Part shown: in pieces, positions 18,614-27,441 of the stretch
Layout: the number at the start of each line of letters is the position of its first letter
Position numbering within the stretch: the stretch's first letter is position 1
Assembly (NCBI GenBank): GCA_007827375.1
Contig: VISH01000002.1
Location: 310,001 to 374,000 of the forward strand
Length of the DNA stretch: 64,000 nucleotides
Direction: 5' to 3'
DNA from: Alteromonadaceae bacterium 2753L.S.0a.02
GTDB taxonomy: Bacteria > Pseudomonadota > Gammaproteobacteria > Pseudomonadales > Cellvibrionaceae
The notes under the pieces: model-generated
The model's input: only the letters and a program-made list of their open reading frames with translations
What the model was told of the DNA's origin: nothing
The model's database searches: none
Translations under genes and position numbers: made by a program

Positions 18614-19582
18614 GTGAGATTTATTTTCGGGAGTAAACCAAATGATGGCCTGTACAGCAAATCACAATACAAACAGTGGGCAATACTGGCCCTTGCAATC
18701 CCATTGCCAGCGATGAATATGGCATTCATCTGGAGCTGTGCTCGTCGACTCAGCCTGACACTAGTGCCGCTATTAACTCCGCTACTGTCCGGCTGTGCCA
18801 GCGTCCCCAATGTCATTCCCGATATTGTAAGCCACTACCGCCTGCAGGAAAGTGTGGTAAGTAGTGATTTATACGACCTGCGGGTGTATCGCAATCAGGC
18901 CGCTGCCACAGAGTACCTGCATATTTATGTGCCCGGCGATGGCGTGCCCTGGTTGCATCGGGTGTTTATTGCGACCGATCCCACCCCCAAAAATTCCCTG
19001 GTGTTGCACATGGTGGGGGTAGATAAAAATCCCGCGCTGTTTCTGGGGCGACCCTGTTACTACGGCCTGCACGAGAGTCGCAATTGCCATTACGACCTTT
19101 GGACTCAGGCGCGATTTTCCGAGCGGGTGGTAAGTAGCATGGTGCAAGCGGTACAAACCTTACTGCAAGATCAGCCCCACAAAAAAGTGATTTTATTTGG
19201 GGTGAGTGGTGGCGGGACCTTGGTAACACTTATGGCGCCGCGAATTCCCGAGGTGGTTGCCGTGGTAACGGTGGTTGGAAATCTCAATACCGATTTGTGG
19301 ACTCAGGAACATCACTACCAGGCACTGCGGGATTCGTTAAACCCCTACGACATGCAGAATTTCCCGGAAAATATTCGGCAGATTCATCTTATTGGTGGCC
19401 AGGATACCAATGTCACCGCCGCTGTTACCCAGTCTTATGTGGCGAAATTCGGCGGTGACGTTTGGGAGTATCCCGGCTACAGCCACGGCTGTTGTTGGCT
19501 CGATATCTGGCCGGGCGTGCTACAGGGTGTTCACAAAAAAGTGTTATCAGCCGCCGGCGAGTTGCGTACTGAAGGCGATTAA
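18614..19582 (+). CDS. Alpha/beta-hydrolase-fold lipoprotein
   Basis: Up to 322 residues; the most likely start is the ATG at 18713 or 18719, because the signal sequence lies just after it (SLTLVPLLTPLLSGC) and ends in a lipobox LLSGC. The mature part has an alpha/beta-hydrolase layout: ILFGVSGGGTLVTLM with the nucleophile elbow GVSGG, GGQDTNV with the likely acid, and YSHGCC with the likely catalytic His. Substrate unknown. Its 3' end overlaps the 3' end of the convergent kinase gene by 36 bases. Confidence 0.72.
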   Translation: MRFIFGSKPNDGLYSKSQYKQWAILALAIPLPAMNMAFIWSCARRLSLTLVPLLTPLLSGCASVPNVIPDIVSHYRLQESVVSSDLYDLRVYRNQAAATEYLHIYVPGDGVPWLHRVFIATDPTPKNSLVLHMVGVDKNPALFLGRPCYYGLHESRNCHYDLWTQARFSERVVSSMVQAVQTLLQDQPHKKVILFGVSGGGTLVTLMAPRIPEVVAVVTVVGNLNTDLWTQEHHYQALRDSLNPYDMQNFPENIRQIHLIGGQDTNVTAAVTQSYVAKFGGDVWEYPGYSHGCCWLDIWPGVLQGVHKKVLSAAGELRTEGD

Positions 19583-20932
19583 TTTTTCGTTACCGTTGAG
19601 GCATTCGTAATTCAGCAGGTTTTCGATTTGTTCCCGGGTGGCTTCGGGCCTGTTGCCTTGTTGTTTGGCCGCCGCAATCACCTTGTCAACCAGGGCGTCG
19701 ACACCACGCATTACCCGGCGATTACGAGGGTGCAGGGTATAGGCACTGTTGAAGTAAAACAGCGCGCCGTTCAGGTCACCGAATTCCAGCGCATCCCGTG
19801 CTTGTTCCAGTGCCTCGTTGATTTTTTGCTGTTGCGCGACAGTCAGGCTCTCAAAGGGAACGTCGGGTCCGGGTTCGTCGCCGCTTTGCAAAATGACTGT
19901 GCCTGCCAGGATTGAAACCACCACGATCAGCGCTGCGGCAATCCCTATAAATGGCGAGCGGGGTGCAAAGTGTTTGTTGAAGTCGCTGGCATTTTGCAGA
20001 CGGTCTGCACGGTTTAGCGCAATGGCTTTTTTTAATGCGCTCGCCTGGCGGCCTTTGAGGATTTTAATGTTGGGAGGCACTAATTCCTGCTGTTGCACTT
20101 GCTGCGCGGTATTGCGCCCGAAAGGGTGTTTGCCGGTAAGCAATTCATAGCCGATGAGCCCCAATGCGTAAATGTCGTCGCTGGGGTGTGGCGTCTGGTG
20201 CTGAAACATTTCCAGGCTGGCATAAGCGGGCGTAAGGCCGCCAAGTTCACCTGCGTCAAATACCGTGTTGCTGGTAGCGGGTGCATCTTCCAGAGATGCC
20301 GCAGCGCGTGCGATGCCAAAATCGAGCAGTTTTACGGTGCCGTCGTCGCACACAAAAACATTGCCGGGCTTTAAATCGGAATGCACGATATTTTTCGAAT
20401 GGGCGTAGGCCAGACCCTTGGCGATTTCTGCGATTATCCGCAGCGCCTCAGATTTTTCGAGGCCGTGGCTATTGTGGCCGATAAGCGTTTCGAGCGATGT
20501 CCCGGTGAGCTGCTCCATGGTCATAAAAACCGTGTCGCCATCGCGATCGAAATCGTAAACCGTAATGATGTTGGGGTGCGCCAGTGTTTGCGATTTACGG
20601 GCTTCGCGTTGCAGCGCAACAAAACCTTGGGGGTGTTCCAGAAAATCGCTGCCTAACACTTTAACGGCAAGGTAGGGGGTTTTATCCTGCGCTTCCTGGC
20701 GGCGGCGATCCAGAGCGCGAAACACCATGCTCATACCGCCGTGACCTAATAGAGATTTTATTTCGAAGCGATCTTTCAAAACATCGCCAATTTGCACCAA
20801 CTCACCGGGGTGGCGTGCGCTCGCTGGACGCGTTTGTATCCGCGTTGCCTCATCGTTTGGCTGGCGTACAAGCGTGGCGTCTGAGCGCGGCTGTAATCGT
20901 GTTGGCGCATCGCTGGATGGGGTTTTTGTCAT
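19547..20932 (-). CDS. Membrane-anchored Hanks-type Ser/Thr protein kinase
   Basis: A 461-residue protein. The kinase domain covers about residues 50-320: LLGHGGMSMVFRA (Gly loop), AVKVLG with Lys91, HSDLKPGN with catalytic Asp186, and LLDFGIA with Asp204. The usual HRD is HSD, so activation-loop control may differ (non-RD type). One membrane helix follows (FIGIAAALIVVVSILAGTVI), then a helical periplasmic tail of about 100 residues with a TPR-like EFGDLNGALFYFNSAYTLHP segment. The N-terminal 45 residues are rich in Thr/Arg/Pro. It lies between the C14/lipoprotein pair and a beta-barrel gene, which suggests an envelope-stress signalling role (inference). Confidence 0.9.
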   Translation of the reverse strand: MTKTPSSDAPTRLQPRSDATLVRQPNDEATRIQTRPASARHPGELVQIGDVLKDRFEIKSLLGHGGMSMVFRALDRRRQEAQDKTPYLAVKVLGSDFLEHPQGFVALQREARKSQTLAHPNIITVYDFDRDGDTVFMTMEQLTGTSLETLIGHNSHGLEKSEALRIIAEIAKGLAYAHSKNIVHSDLKPGNVFVCDDGTVKLLDFGIARAAASLEDAPATSNTVFDAGELGGLTPAYASLEMFQHQTPHPSDDIYALGLIGYELLTGKHPFGRNTAQQVQQQELVPPNIKILKGRQASALKKAIALNRADRLQNASDFNKHFAPRSPFIGIAAALIVVVSILAGTVILQSGDEPGPDVPFESLTVAQQQKINEALEQARDALEFGDLNGALFYFNSAYTLHPRNRRVMRGVDALVDKVIAAAKQQGNRPEATREQIENLLNYECLNGNEKLIAFSTQLAGG

Positions 20933-21077
20933 AGACGTTAATTCAGTCAGTTGCTACCGGTAGGTAAATAACACGGATACATGCTAGCATTTCTGTTCGT
21001 TCCGGGAACTCGCTTTGTCCCGTTCTACAACCTTTCAGAATTCCCAATCACAACTCCTACAACAGGTAGCAAGCCAC

Positions 21078-22547
21078 ATGCAAACTCGCAAACCGCTATG
21101 GGGGCTGGCTCTGCTGGTAATTGCGCCGCTCAGCTATGCCGATCTTTCCAACCTGGAAGGTCTGTTTTCCAGTGAACTCGAAGAAAATTCCGCACTCGCC
21201 AACCAAGCTACCTATGAACGCCTGCGCGAAGCCGGTTGTGACGATCAGCAGCGCGGCCCCACCGAAACCTGCGACGGCACGATGTTTCGCAATTGGGCGG
21301 CAGTGCGAGAGATTGTGCATACCGCCAACGAACTCACAGATTCCGGCCCAGCCACCTTCAGCCTTGGTCTTGATCTGGAAAACCTTGGCTACGTGTTGCG
21401 CTGGAGTGCCGGCGAAGAATTCTCGACCCAGGGGGATATGTCCACCAATTTTGTGCGCGGCCAAATGGCGGGTTTGGCGAGCCGGGTAAGCGCAATACGT
21501 GCTGGTAGCCGGGGCTTTGCCATGAATGTGCAGGGGAATTCGTTAATAGCCTCAACCGCGCAAGAGGCCTACGGTGGCGGGGGTGCCAGTGATGAAATCG
21601 CGATGCCCTGGTCGCCCTGGGGGGTATTTTTTAATATTGATAGCCGCTTTGGTAAGCGTGACGCCACCGAGCGTGAAGATGCCTTCGATTTCGATGGCGT
21701 GAACATCACCGGCGGTGTCGATTACCGCTTCAGCGCTCAATGGGTTGCTGGGGTAATGTTGGGGTACCAGTCTGAGCGCCTTGAGTTTGATTACACAAAA
21801 AGTATTGCCGACGGTGATGTGGAAATGTCGGGTTTGTCGATTCAGCCCTACGTGCTCTACAACGCTGAAAAGCTGTACGCCAGCGCGGCGTTGGGCATAC
21901 AGAGTATGGATTTCGATACTTACCGGGTAATTACCTATCCGTCGTTGAACCCCCTGGTACCCAGCACCGATACGGCGGCAACCAGCAGCACCAGCGGTGA
22001 TGCCTTAAGTTTGAGTGGCACCTTGGGGTATGCGTTTTTGCAACAGGGCGCCTGGGGAGTGGACGCCTTTATGACCTTGGACTATCGCGATGTCACTTTG
22101 GATGCTTACACCGAAACGGATATCAACAACAAAGGGTTTGCGTTTATGGTGGCCGAGCAATCCTTTGATGAGCTCGAGTCGTCGCTGGGTGTAAAAATAA
22201 ATTACGTGGTCACGCCCAGTTACGGCGTATTTATTCCCTTCCTCGATCTGGAATTTCGCACCCAACACAACACCGATCCGCGCTACATCAATGCACTTTA
22301 TGTCGATGCTGCCGATACCTTGAGTGACGCACCCCAAGCGTATTTTTCATTGCCTGGCGATAAACCCGACAGTAATTATTGGGTTTACACCCTGGGTGTT
22401 TCAGCGGTGCTTCGCGGCGCAAGCCAAAGCACCGCAGACGCTCCTGCCAGTGGTGGTATTCAGGCGTTTATTCACTATCGCGGCTACCAGGCGCTCGAGT
22501 ATTACACCCAGGGCCAAATTGCAGCGGGTGTGCGCTATGAATTTTGA
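21078..22547 (+). CDS. Outer-membrane beta-barrel protein, autotransporter-barrel type
   Basis: About 489 residues from the ATG at 21078, which begins a signal peptide (PLWGLALLVIAPLSYA). The N-terminal 150 residues are helical (NLEGLFSSELEENSALANQA) with two Cys. From about residue 185 the sequence alternates like a beta-barrel: WVAGVMLGYQSERLEF, LYASAALGIQSMDF, then a last strand QIAAGVRYEF ending in Phe, the normal outer-membrane signal. It resembles autotransporter-barrel proteins without a large passenger. It is divergent to the kinase gene, with 145 bases between. Confidence 0.75.
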   Translation: MQTRKPLWGLALLVIAPLSYADLSNLEGLFSSELEENSALANQATYERLREAGCDDQQRGPTETCDGTMFRNWAAVREIVHTANELTDSGPATFSLGLDLENLGYVLRWSAGEEFSTQGDMSTNFVRGQMAGLASRVSAIRAGSRGFAMNVQGNSLIASTAQEAYGGGGASDEIAMPWSPWGVFFNIDSRFGKRDATEREDAFDFDGVNITGGVDYRFSAQWVAGVMLGYQSERLEFDYTKSIADGDVEMSGLSIQPYVLYNAEKLYASAALGIQSMDFDTYRVITYPSLNPLVPSTDTAATSSTSGDALSLSGTLGYAFLQQGAWGVDAFMTLDYRDVTLDAYTETDINNKGFAFMVAEQSFDELESSLGVKINYVVTPSYGVFIPFLDLEFRTQHNTDPRYINALYVDAADTLSDAPQAYFSLPGDKPDSNYWVYTLGVSAVLRGASQSTADAPASGGIQAFIHYRGYQALEYYTQGQIAAGVRYEF

Positions 22548-22686
22548 TTTAAAGAACCGCCCCTAGTGAGCATGTAGTGTTGAGTTGCTGCCAATGTCGG
22601 GTTTTGCACAGGCCACTACGCAACGTTGCGCGCAGCCATTTAAGTGAGTTTTCTAAAAGTTTTTTGACAGAAACGTTAAAACGTAA

Positions 22687-23235
22687 TTACGAGGCGCGCG
22701 CCAACAAGGCGTCGCGTGCCTGGGTGATACGCACGAACTGCTCCTGACTGCCGCCTTGGTCTGGGTGTGCTTTCTGGGCCAGTTTGCGATACGCCGATTT
22801 TATTTCCGCAACTTTTAATTCGCCGTTTTTCGGCAGGTTTAGTTGCTCGCGATGTTGTCGTTCGCTGTATTGCTCGAATTGGTTCACCGCCTGATTGCGG
22901 TTTTTCCCTGCGCGCTCCCGCTCAGCGTACAGGCGTTCCTCCGCAGCGCGGCGAGCCTTGTGCCCTTCCCGACGCAATTCAACCTGGTCGTTCTGCCATT
23001 TTTGACGCGACATTACCTGGCATTCTGCGAAGTGAATACTGCCATTCAATTCAAGCTCATCCAGGCTAAAAGGCCCCACCATGTCGTAAGGCTCTTCAAG
23101 CCAGGCCTCTCGGCCGCTCGCGGTGACTTGCACCTCTCCAATGGTCACCGTGTCCAGAAGGCCAAAAAAACCATTCCAGATAACCCAATGCTCTTGTTCG
23201 TTCGATTCTGATGCGTCAAACATGACCGGTTTCAT
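22687..23235 (-). CDS. J-domain protein with non-standard N-terminal part
   Basis: A 182-residue protein. The C-terminal about 55 residues are a DnaJ J-domain: AEIKSAYRKLAQKAHPDQGG with the HPD motif that stimulates Hsp70 ATPase, then FVRITQARDALL. The N-terminal 75 residues are a beta-rich domain (WVIWNGFFGLLDTVTIGEVQ), joined by a charged helical linker rich in Arg/Glu. It would be a DnaK co-chaperone in the cytoplasm. No G/F or zinc region is present. Confidence 0.82.
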   Translation of the reverse strand: MKPVMFDASESNEQEHWVIWNGFFGLLDTVTIGEVQVTASGREAWLEEPYDMVGPFSLDELELNGSIHFAECQVMSRQKWQNDQVELRREGHKARRAAEERLYAERERAGKNRNQAVNQFEQYSERQHREQLNLPKNGELKVAEIKSAYRKLAQKAHPDQGGSQEQFVRITQARDALLARAS

Positions 23236-23359
23236 CCAAGGGGGCGCTTGTTTAGCTGCAAATTGTTGGTATGAAACCTGGCTGGCAAATTATGTACCAA
23301 ACGCTAGGCACAGCAAATGGATGATATAAGATGGTTGTTAAGTTCGATTGATATACAGG

Positions 23360-23470
23360 GCACTGGGAAAGCGTTTAATGCTTCTCCTTTATTGGCTACC
23401 CCATTATTACTCCCAGCTCTTACTTCCCTTTACTACTCCCAATTATTACGACCCATTACTACTAACCATT
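23360..23470. repeat. Low-complexity pyrimidine-rich tract
   Basis: Repeated short TTACTACTCCC / TTACTTCCC words. On the minus strand it contains four G-runs (GGGAGTAGTAAAGGGAAG, then GGGAGTAATAATGGGG) upstream of the J-domain gene. Confidence 0.5.
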
Positions 23471-23747
23471 ACTTACTTCCCCATATTTTTGCCACGGCAC
23501 GATCAGAGCCCAAGGCTCCAACCACAACGCAGCAGAAACCGACCAGCAAAAATATCAGACTGGGAAGCGCCGCACCCAACTGATCGAACACTACGCCGGC
23601 GACCAGTGCAGAAATCGCCAGAAACAGAAACAGGCAACCGACGGCGATTAAAATTGTGCGATGCGACTTTCTATAGCTGAATGGACCCTCGCCCTCTTCA
23701 AACGGATTAAGAATAGGAGCGAATATTTTTCTGAGAGTGTCTTTCAT
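23469..23747 (-). CDS. Small two-helix membrane protein of unknown function
   Basis: A 92-residue protein with two membrane segments (TILIAVGCLFLFLAISALVAGVV and LPSLIFLLVGFCCVVVGALG, in parts) after a basic N-terminus with RKSHR. No family recognised. It is upstream of the J-domain gene on the same strand, separated by a low-complexity stretch. Confidence 0.55.
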   Translation of the reverse strand: MKDTLRKIFAPILNPFEEGEGPFSYRKSHRTILIAVGCLFLFLAISALVAGVVFDQLGAALPSLIFLLVGFCCVVVGALGSDRAVAKIWGSK

Positions 23748-23860
23748 GAGAGGGCCTGACTTTTAAATTGGGCGCGATTTGTGAAGCGCGTGTTTAAAGT
23801 GCGCACATCTTACACCTTAATCCCAATCTAAAGCAGTTGTTGAAAACTTTTATACCTTGC

Positions 23861-23946
23861 TTAAAGCAAAAGAGGGTCAGGGCTTAAAGCAGAAGAGGGT
23901 CAGGGCTTAAAGCAGAAGGTCAGGGCTTGGGGCGGAAGGTCGGGCC
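23861..23946. repeat. Four-copy tandem repeat overlapping the DUF3291 gene end
   Basis: Units beginning TTAAAGCAGAAGAGGGTCAG (two of 23 bases, then shorter ones of about 20 bases) in direct tandem. The stop codon and last ten codons of the DUF3291 gene lie inside it. Confidence 0.85.
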
Positions 23947-24380
23947 ATCTTTTTAGCAAAAGTAAATGCCGTTTCGCTTGGGCCGTGCTGTTGCAAATGC
24001 TGAAGCCTTTGTTTGCCTTCCTCGACGTTGGGAATGTGACCTTTTTCAAGCCACCACAAGGCTTGGTGAACCTCAGATATTTTGTCAAACCAGGCGCTTC
24101 GATCGCGAATAAGTTCAATATGATTGGATTTATAAACGAAATTCTGTAAATCGCTAATATCCTCCCAAACACTCATATTCACAATAATGTTAGGGTCTTC
24201 GAATGCTTGAATACCGGTAGCGTCGCCATCCGCTGTTTGTAAGCGCCACACAAAGCCGGGTGAATTATCGGCTAAAGCATTAATTTCGTCGAGTCTCTCT
24301 ACAAAGCCGCGCATCACTTCCGAATCCAGGGTATCACGCGCTTTGGCGATATTTATTTGCGCGATCTGATATTCACTCAT
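23907..24380 (-). CDS. DUF3291 domain protein
   Basis: A 157-residue soluble protein starting SEYQIAQINIAKARDTLDS. The motifs FVERLDEINALADNSPGFVWRL, VNMSVWEDISDLQNFVYKS and HQALWWLEKGHIP match DUF3291, a family with a dimeric ferredoxin-like (ABM-like) fold of unknown function. The final residues, ARPSAPSPDLLL, are encoded by the tandem repeat at 23861-23946, so the natural end was probably altered by repeat growth. Confidence 0.82.
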   Translation of the reverse strand: MSEYQIAQINIAKARDTLDSEVMRGFVERLDEINALADNSPGFVWRLQTADGDATGIQAFEDPNIIVNMSVWEDISDLQNFVYKSNHIELIRDRSAWFDKISEVHQALWWLEKGHIPNVEEGKQRLQHLQQHGPSETAFTFAKKMARPSAPSPDLLL

Positions 24381-24503
24381 AAAAACTCCTTAAAAAAATA
24401 TGACGTAATTATTACAGCTAACCCGTTCTGCAATAGTTAATGCTTAGCTAAGTTGGGGCAGATTACAGGGTTTTAAACAGCTGCGAAGCTGAAATTGGGT
24501 GAA

Positions 24504-25178
24504 TTAATTTATGGATGTGATATCGATAGATTCGTGAGAGATACGATAGTTTATAAGTTTCAGGTGCATTGGCTGCACAATCCCAAATGCTTTGGTTCCC
24601 ATGGATTCGACAAACTGGAGGTAGCGATGGGGGTGTTCGAGCTCAGCTTTGTAGATAACCAGACTTGCATGGCAAGTTTTTCTAAGCGATTGGCTATCAG
24701 AATCTAGATTGTGACTCCCAGCTTTGTGTGCGTCGAGTTCCTGATGTACGGCTGCCCGTAGACTGGTAATATCAAAATTGGGGTAGCCACACAGCAATAG
24801 CGCAGAAGTGCTGGTTACTATGCCTTTAAAAAAAATACTGAAGGGATGCTGTCGGTCTTGTGACAATTTAGCCAGTATCTCTTGGTAAATAGGAAGTAGA
24901 GTTCCAGCGCTATCGGAGCTGCCCCGTTGCAGCGAATTCACTGTTACATGCCAGGTTTCTGCATTGTAAAAAAGATGATTGACCCCAATAAGATTTCGGG
25001 CGCTAACAATCACATCAGATACGGCATCAGGAAGTTTGCCGCTAAGCACCAAGCTAACGCCTTGTCTTGGTACGTTTTGTATCTCGCACTTTTGTTTGTA
25101 AGCGCTTTGCGACGTGAACTGATTGCAGGCCTGTGTGTGAATGTGTCGGTAAAGCTCGCTGAAATCTTTATGTTGCAT
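24504..25178 (-). CDS. 2H phosphoesterase-superfamily-like protein
   Basis: A 224-residue protein. Two HxT/S motifs stand in the spacing expected for the 2H (LigT-like) phosphoesterase fold: ETWHVTVNSL near residue 90 and CHASLVIYKAEL near residue 170. In this superfamily the two His-x-Thr/Ser motifs form the active site acting on 2',3'-cyclic phosphates or RNA ends. The overall sequence is otherwise not familiar. It follows the YgiD/DODA gene on the same strand after 40 bases, so they may form an operon. Confidence 0.5.
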   Translation of the reverse strand: MQHKDFSELYRHIHTQACNQFTSQSAYKQKCEIQNVPRQGVSLVLSGKLPDAVSDVIVSARNLIGVNHLFYNAETWHVTVNSLQRGSSDSAGTLLPIYQEILAKLSQDRQHPFSIFFKGIVTSTSALLLCGYPNFDITSLRAAVHQELDAHKAGSHNLDSDSQSLRKTCHASLVIYKAELEHPHRYLQFVESMGTKAFGIVQPMHLKLINYRISHESIDITSIN

Positions 25179-25218
25179 AACGGCGCTGCTTTTTTTTACG
25201 CGCTTATACAGCGATTGT

Positions 25219-26016
25219 TTACCAAAGGTACATGCTGCATTCTTTTTCCAATATTTTTAACGGGTAAACCGTGGAGCAGGCAGCAGTCGCTACTCCGTAA
25301 CAAACATGTAGGGGTAATAAATGTTCTTCGCGTGGATGGCAATAGCGCGCACCTGGCGCATCGGCCCAATGTATGAGGCGCTGTGTTCTTTCGTGTTCAG
25401 ATAATTCCAAACTACTGCATGAATGTTGCAACCATGCTTCAAATTCGTGATTCGCCTGTTGGGTTTCGCTGCTGCTGGCAGCGAAAAAAGCACGTAAATT
25501 GTGAAAAGAAAACCCTGAACCAATCACCAAAATATTCCGATCACTCAAGTAGCTGAGTGTCTGGCCCATTTGAATATGACTTGCCGGGTCGAGGTTTGCC
25601 ACAAGTGATAATTGTACACAGGGAATTTGGGCGTCGGGGTACATAATCTTGAGGGGAACAAACAGGCCATGATCAAAGCCGCGACGTTCATCCAGTGTGG
25701 CGTCGAAGTTTGCTGCATTTAGCAAATCGTGTAATTCATTGGCAAGGCCAGGTTCACCGCTGCACGGATATTGGATTTGATAGGATTCTTCCGGAAAGCC
25801 GTAGTAGTCGTAGATAAGTTCCGGCGTTTTCCCTGAAGTTATCGAGGGGGTTTTTTCCTCCCAGTGCGCACTCACAACCACAATCGCATCTGGCGTGGGT
25901 ATGTTAGACGCTATGGTTTGCAGGCAGGTGACCATTTCCAAATGCCCTGGATCTCCCAGTAGTGGCATTGGACCACCACCATGGGAGATAAAAAGCGCTT
26001 TGAGAGTTTTTGACAT
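25219..26016 (-). CDS. ygiD: Class III extradiol dioxygenase, DODA/YgiD type
   Basis: A 265-residue protein of the LigB superfamily: ALFISHGGGPMPL at the N-terminus, VVVSAHWEEKTP, YDYYGFPEESY, RRGFDHGLFVPLKIMYP and VIGSGFSFHNLR. The His residues in these motifs are the zinc/iron ligands and catalytic residues of DODA-type enzymes, which open 4,5-DOPA-like catechols. The YgiD name is by family resemblance; the natural substrate is unknown. Confidence 0.88.
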   Translation of the reverse strand: MSKTLKALFISHGGGPMPLLGDPGHLEMVTCLQTIASNIPTPDAIVVVSAHWEEKTPSITSGKTPELIYDYYGFPEESYQIQYPCSGEPGLANELHDLLNAANFDATLDERRGFDHGLFVPLKIMYPDAQIPCVQLSLVANLDPASHIQMGQTLSYLSDRNILVIGSGFSFHNLRAFFAASSSETQQANHEFEAWLQHSCSSLELSEHERTQRLIHWADAPGARYCHPREEHLLPLHVCYGVATAACSTVYPLKILEKECSMYLW

Positions 26017-26172
26017 AGTAGACTCCAGAAAAAGCCGTGGTGATTACAACACGAGTATTATCTGTGCGGGTAACTCACTTTAAATGTAAATACGCCGATT
26101 CGCCAATACTCTTTTCGAGAGTATGTGCCTTTGACACCAGAGACTACGGATGGGCTAAAATACGATTTCCAG

Positions 26173-26562
26173 TTAGGTAACATTTTCCTCGTATTGCGGC
26201 GCACTACCGCCAATTTCCTCCCATGGCAACTTTGAGCCGACATAAATATGGGCTTTTACGGTGGCCTTATAATCGCCATTTAAAATACCGGCCGGTACCC
26301 AGTAAACATCGCCATCTTCATTGGGTAACGGACCGCCGCAATTGCCGCAAAATGATCGACCGCCACCGTTTTCTGATTTGTAGGTGCTAATTGACTCAAG
26401 GCCTTTAATCCAGGTGAGTGTATTTCGGGGGACTACAATCATGGCATCGGCTGTACTACCGGTTATTCTTCGGCATTTAGAACAATGACATTGGACGACT
26501 TCAAAATCATCGCCCGCCACCTCAAATTCAATTGTGTTGCAGATACAGCTTCCAGTTACCAT
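26173..26562 (-). CDS. GFA/CENP-V domain protein
   Basis: About 129 residues from the ATG at 26562, which has GAGGAGAATGCACGA before it. The zinc-binding Cys pattern of the GFA family is clear: SCICNTIEFEV, then VVQCHCSKCRRITGS and FCGNCGGPLPNE. The family was named for glutathione-dependent formaldehyde activation, but most members have no proven activity. It is one of two GFA genes in the window; the other is at 37441. Confidence 0.87.
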   Translation of the reverse strand: MVTGSCICNTIEFEVAGDDFEVVQCHCSKCRRITGSTADAMIVVPRNTLTWIKGLESISTYKSENGGGRSFCGNCGGPLPNEDGDVYWVPAGILNGDYKATVKAHIYVGSKLPWEEIGGSAPQYEENVT

Positions 26563-26910
26563 TCGTGCATTCTCCTCAAGTAGAAAATTTAAGTGGTGTT
26601 GCAATCGCAGAAAAATTGTATGCGATGCTAAATAAAGATACTCAATAGACCTTCGCTTTTTTACATTTTGAGTGGGCGCAAGTGTGAATAAGTTGTGGTT
26701 AGATATCAGGCAAACATAGCGTTGCGCTTAACTGGTGAATTCGCGGCCTGATAAGTCTGCGTTGTTGGTTTATTTGTAAGTCTTATTTAGTGTGTTCTTC
26801 CAGCAATTTTTTAATTCCACGTGCTTCAAGTACAACCAGAAATTCCTGAAACCCATGGTGATTAATTCCCGGTTCGCGTTGTGCGTTCCACCGAGGCTCG
26901 CTAACCCGCA
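26563..26910. other. Intergenic region without a recognised gene
   Basis: About 350 bases, moderately AT-rich, between the GFA gene and the 21-nt repeat array. No coding region supported. Confidence 0.4.
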
Positions 26911-27375
26911 GTCACCGCCCGCCAGGACGACCGCACCAGCGCTACGACGCAAAAACACCGCTCCAGGAAGGGTCCCGCAGTGCCAGGAAGGGCCACTGGC
27001 GTCCAGGAAGGGTCCCGTAGTGCCAGGAGTAGCGCCCCAGCTGCAAGGATGCCATCACCCGCCGCCAGGACGGGTAACCAGCGTCCAGGAAGGGTCCCGC
27101 AGTGCCAGGAAGTAGCGCCCCAGCAGCATGGACGACGTCACCCGCCGCCAGGACGGGTAACCAAGCGCCAAGGAAGCACTCACCGGGCGTCAAAGATGCT
27201 GTCACCGAGCGCCAGGACGGGTCACCCAGCGCCAGGAAGGGTTGCCCGACGCCCAGGAAGCATCGCCGACCCGCCAGGGAACACTCCCGGGCCGCCAGGA
27301 CGGGTGCCGGAGCGCCTGGAAGCGCTCACCCTGCGCCAGGAGACCGTCACCGGGGGACAGGGAACGCTTCGTTCG
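26911..27375. repeat. GC-rich 21-nt minisatellite, about 22 degenerate copies
   Basis: Units of 20-22 bases following the pattern ACCCAGCGCCAGGAAGGGTC, with a second variant containing GCCAGGACGGG. A higher-order repeat of about four units is visible: the stretches starting at 27005 and 27087 are near copies. It is much more GC-rich than its flanks. On the minus strand a frame reads as seven-residue repeats like GDPSWRL, but 20- and 22-base units break it, so I do not call a gene. Confidence 0.85.
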
Positions 27376-27441
27376 GGGTTTGATTCCCGGTAATCGTCTT
27401 TGCTTAGTGGCCGCCGGTGGCACTCTTAATAAATCCATTCC

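Noticed and set aside
27376..27396. tRNA T-arm-like TTTGATTCCC word
   Set aside because: The stem has a mismatch and no acceptor, D or anticodon arm surrounds it.
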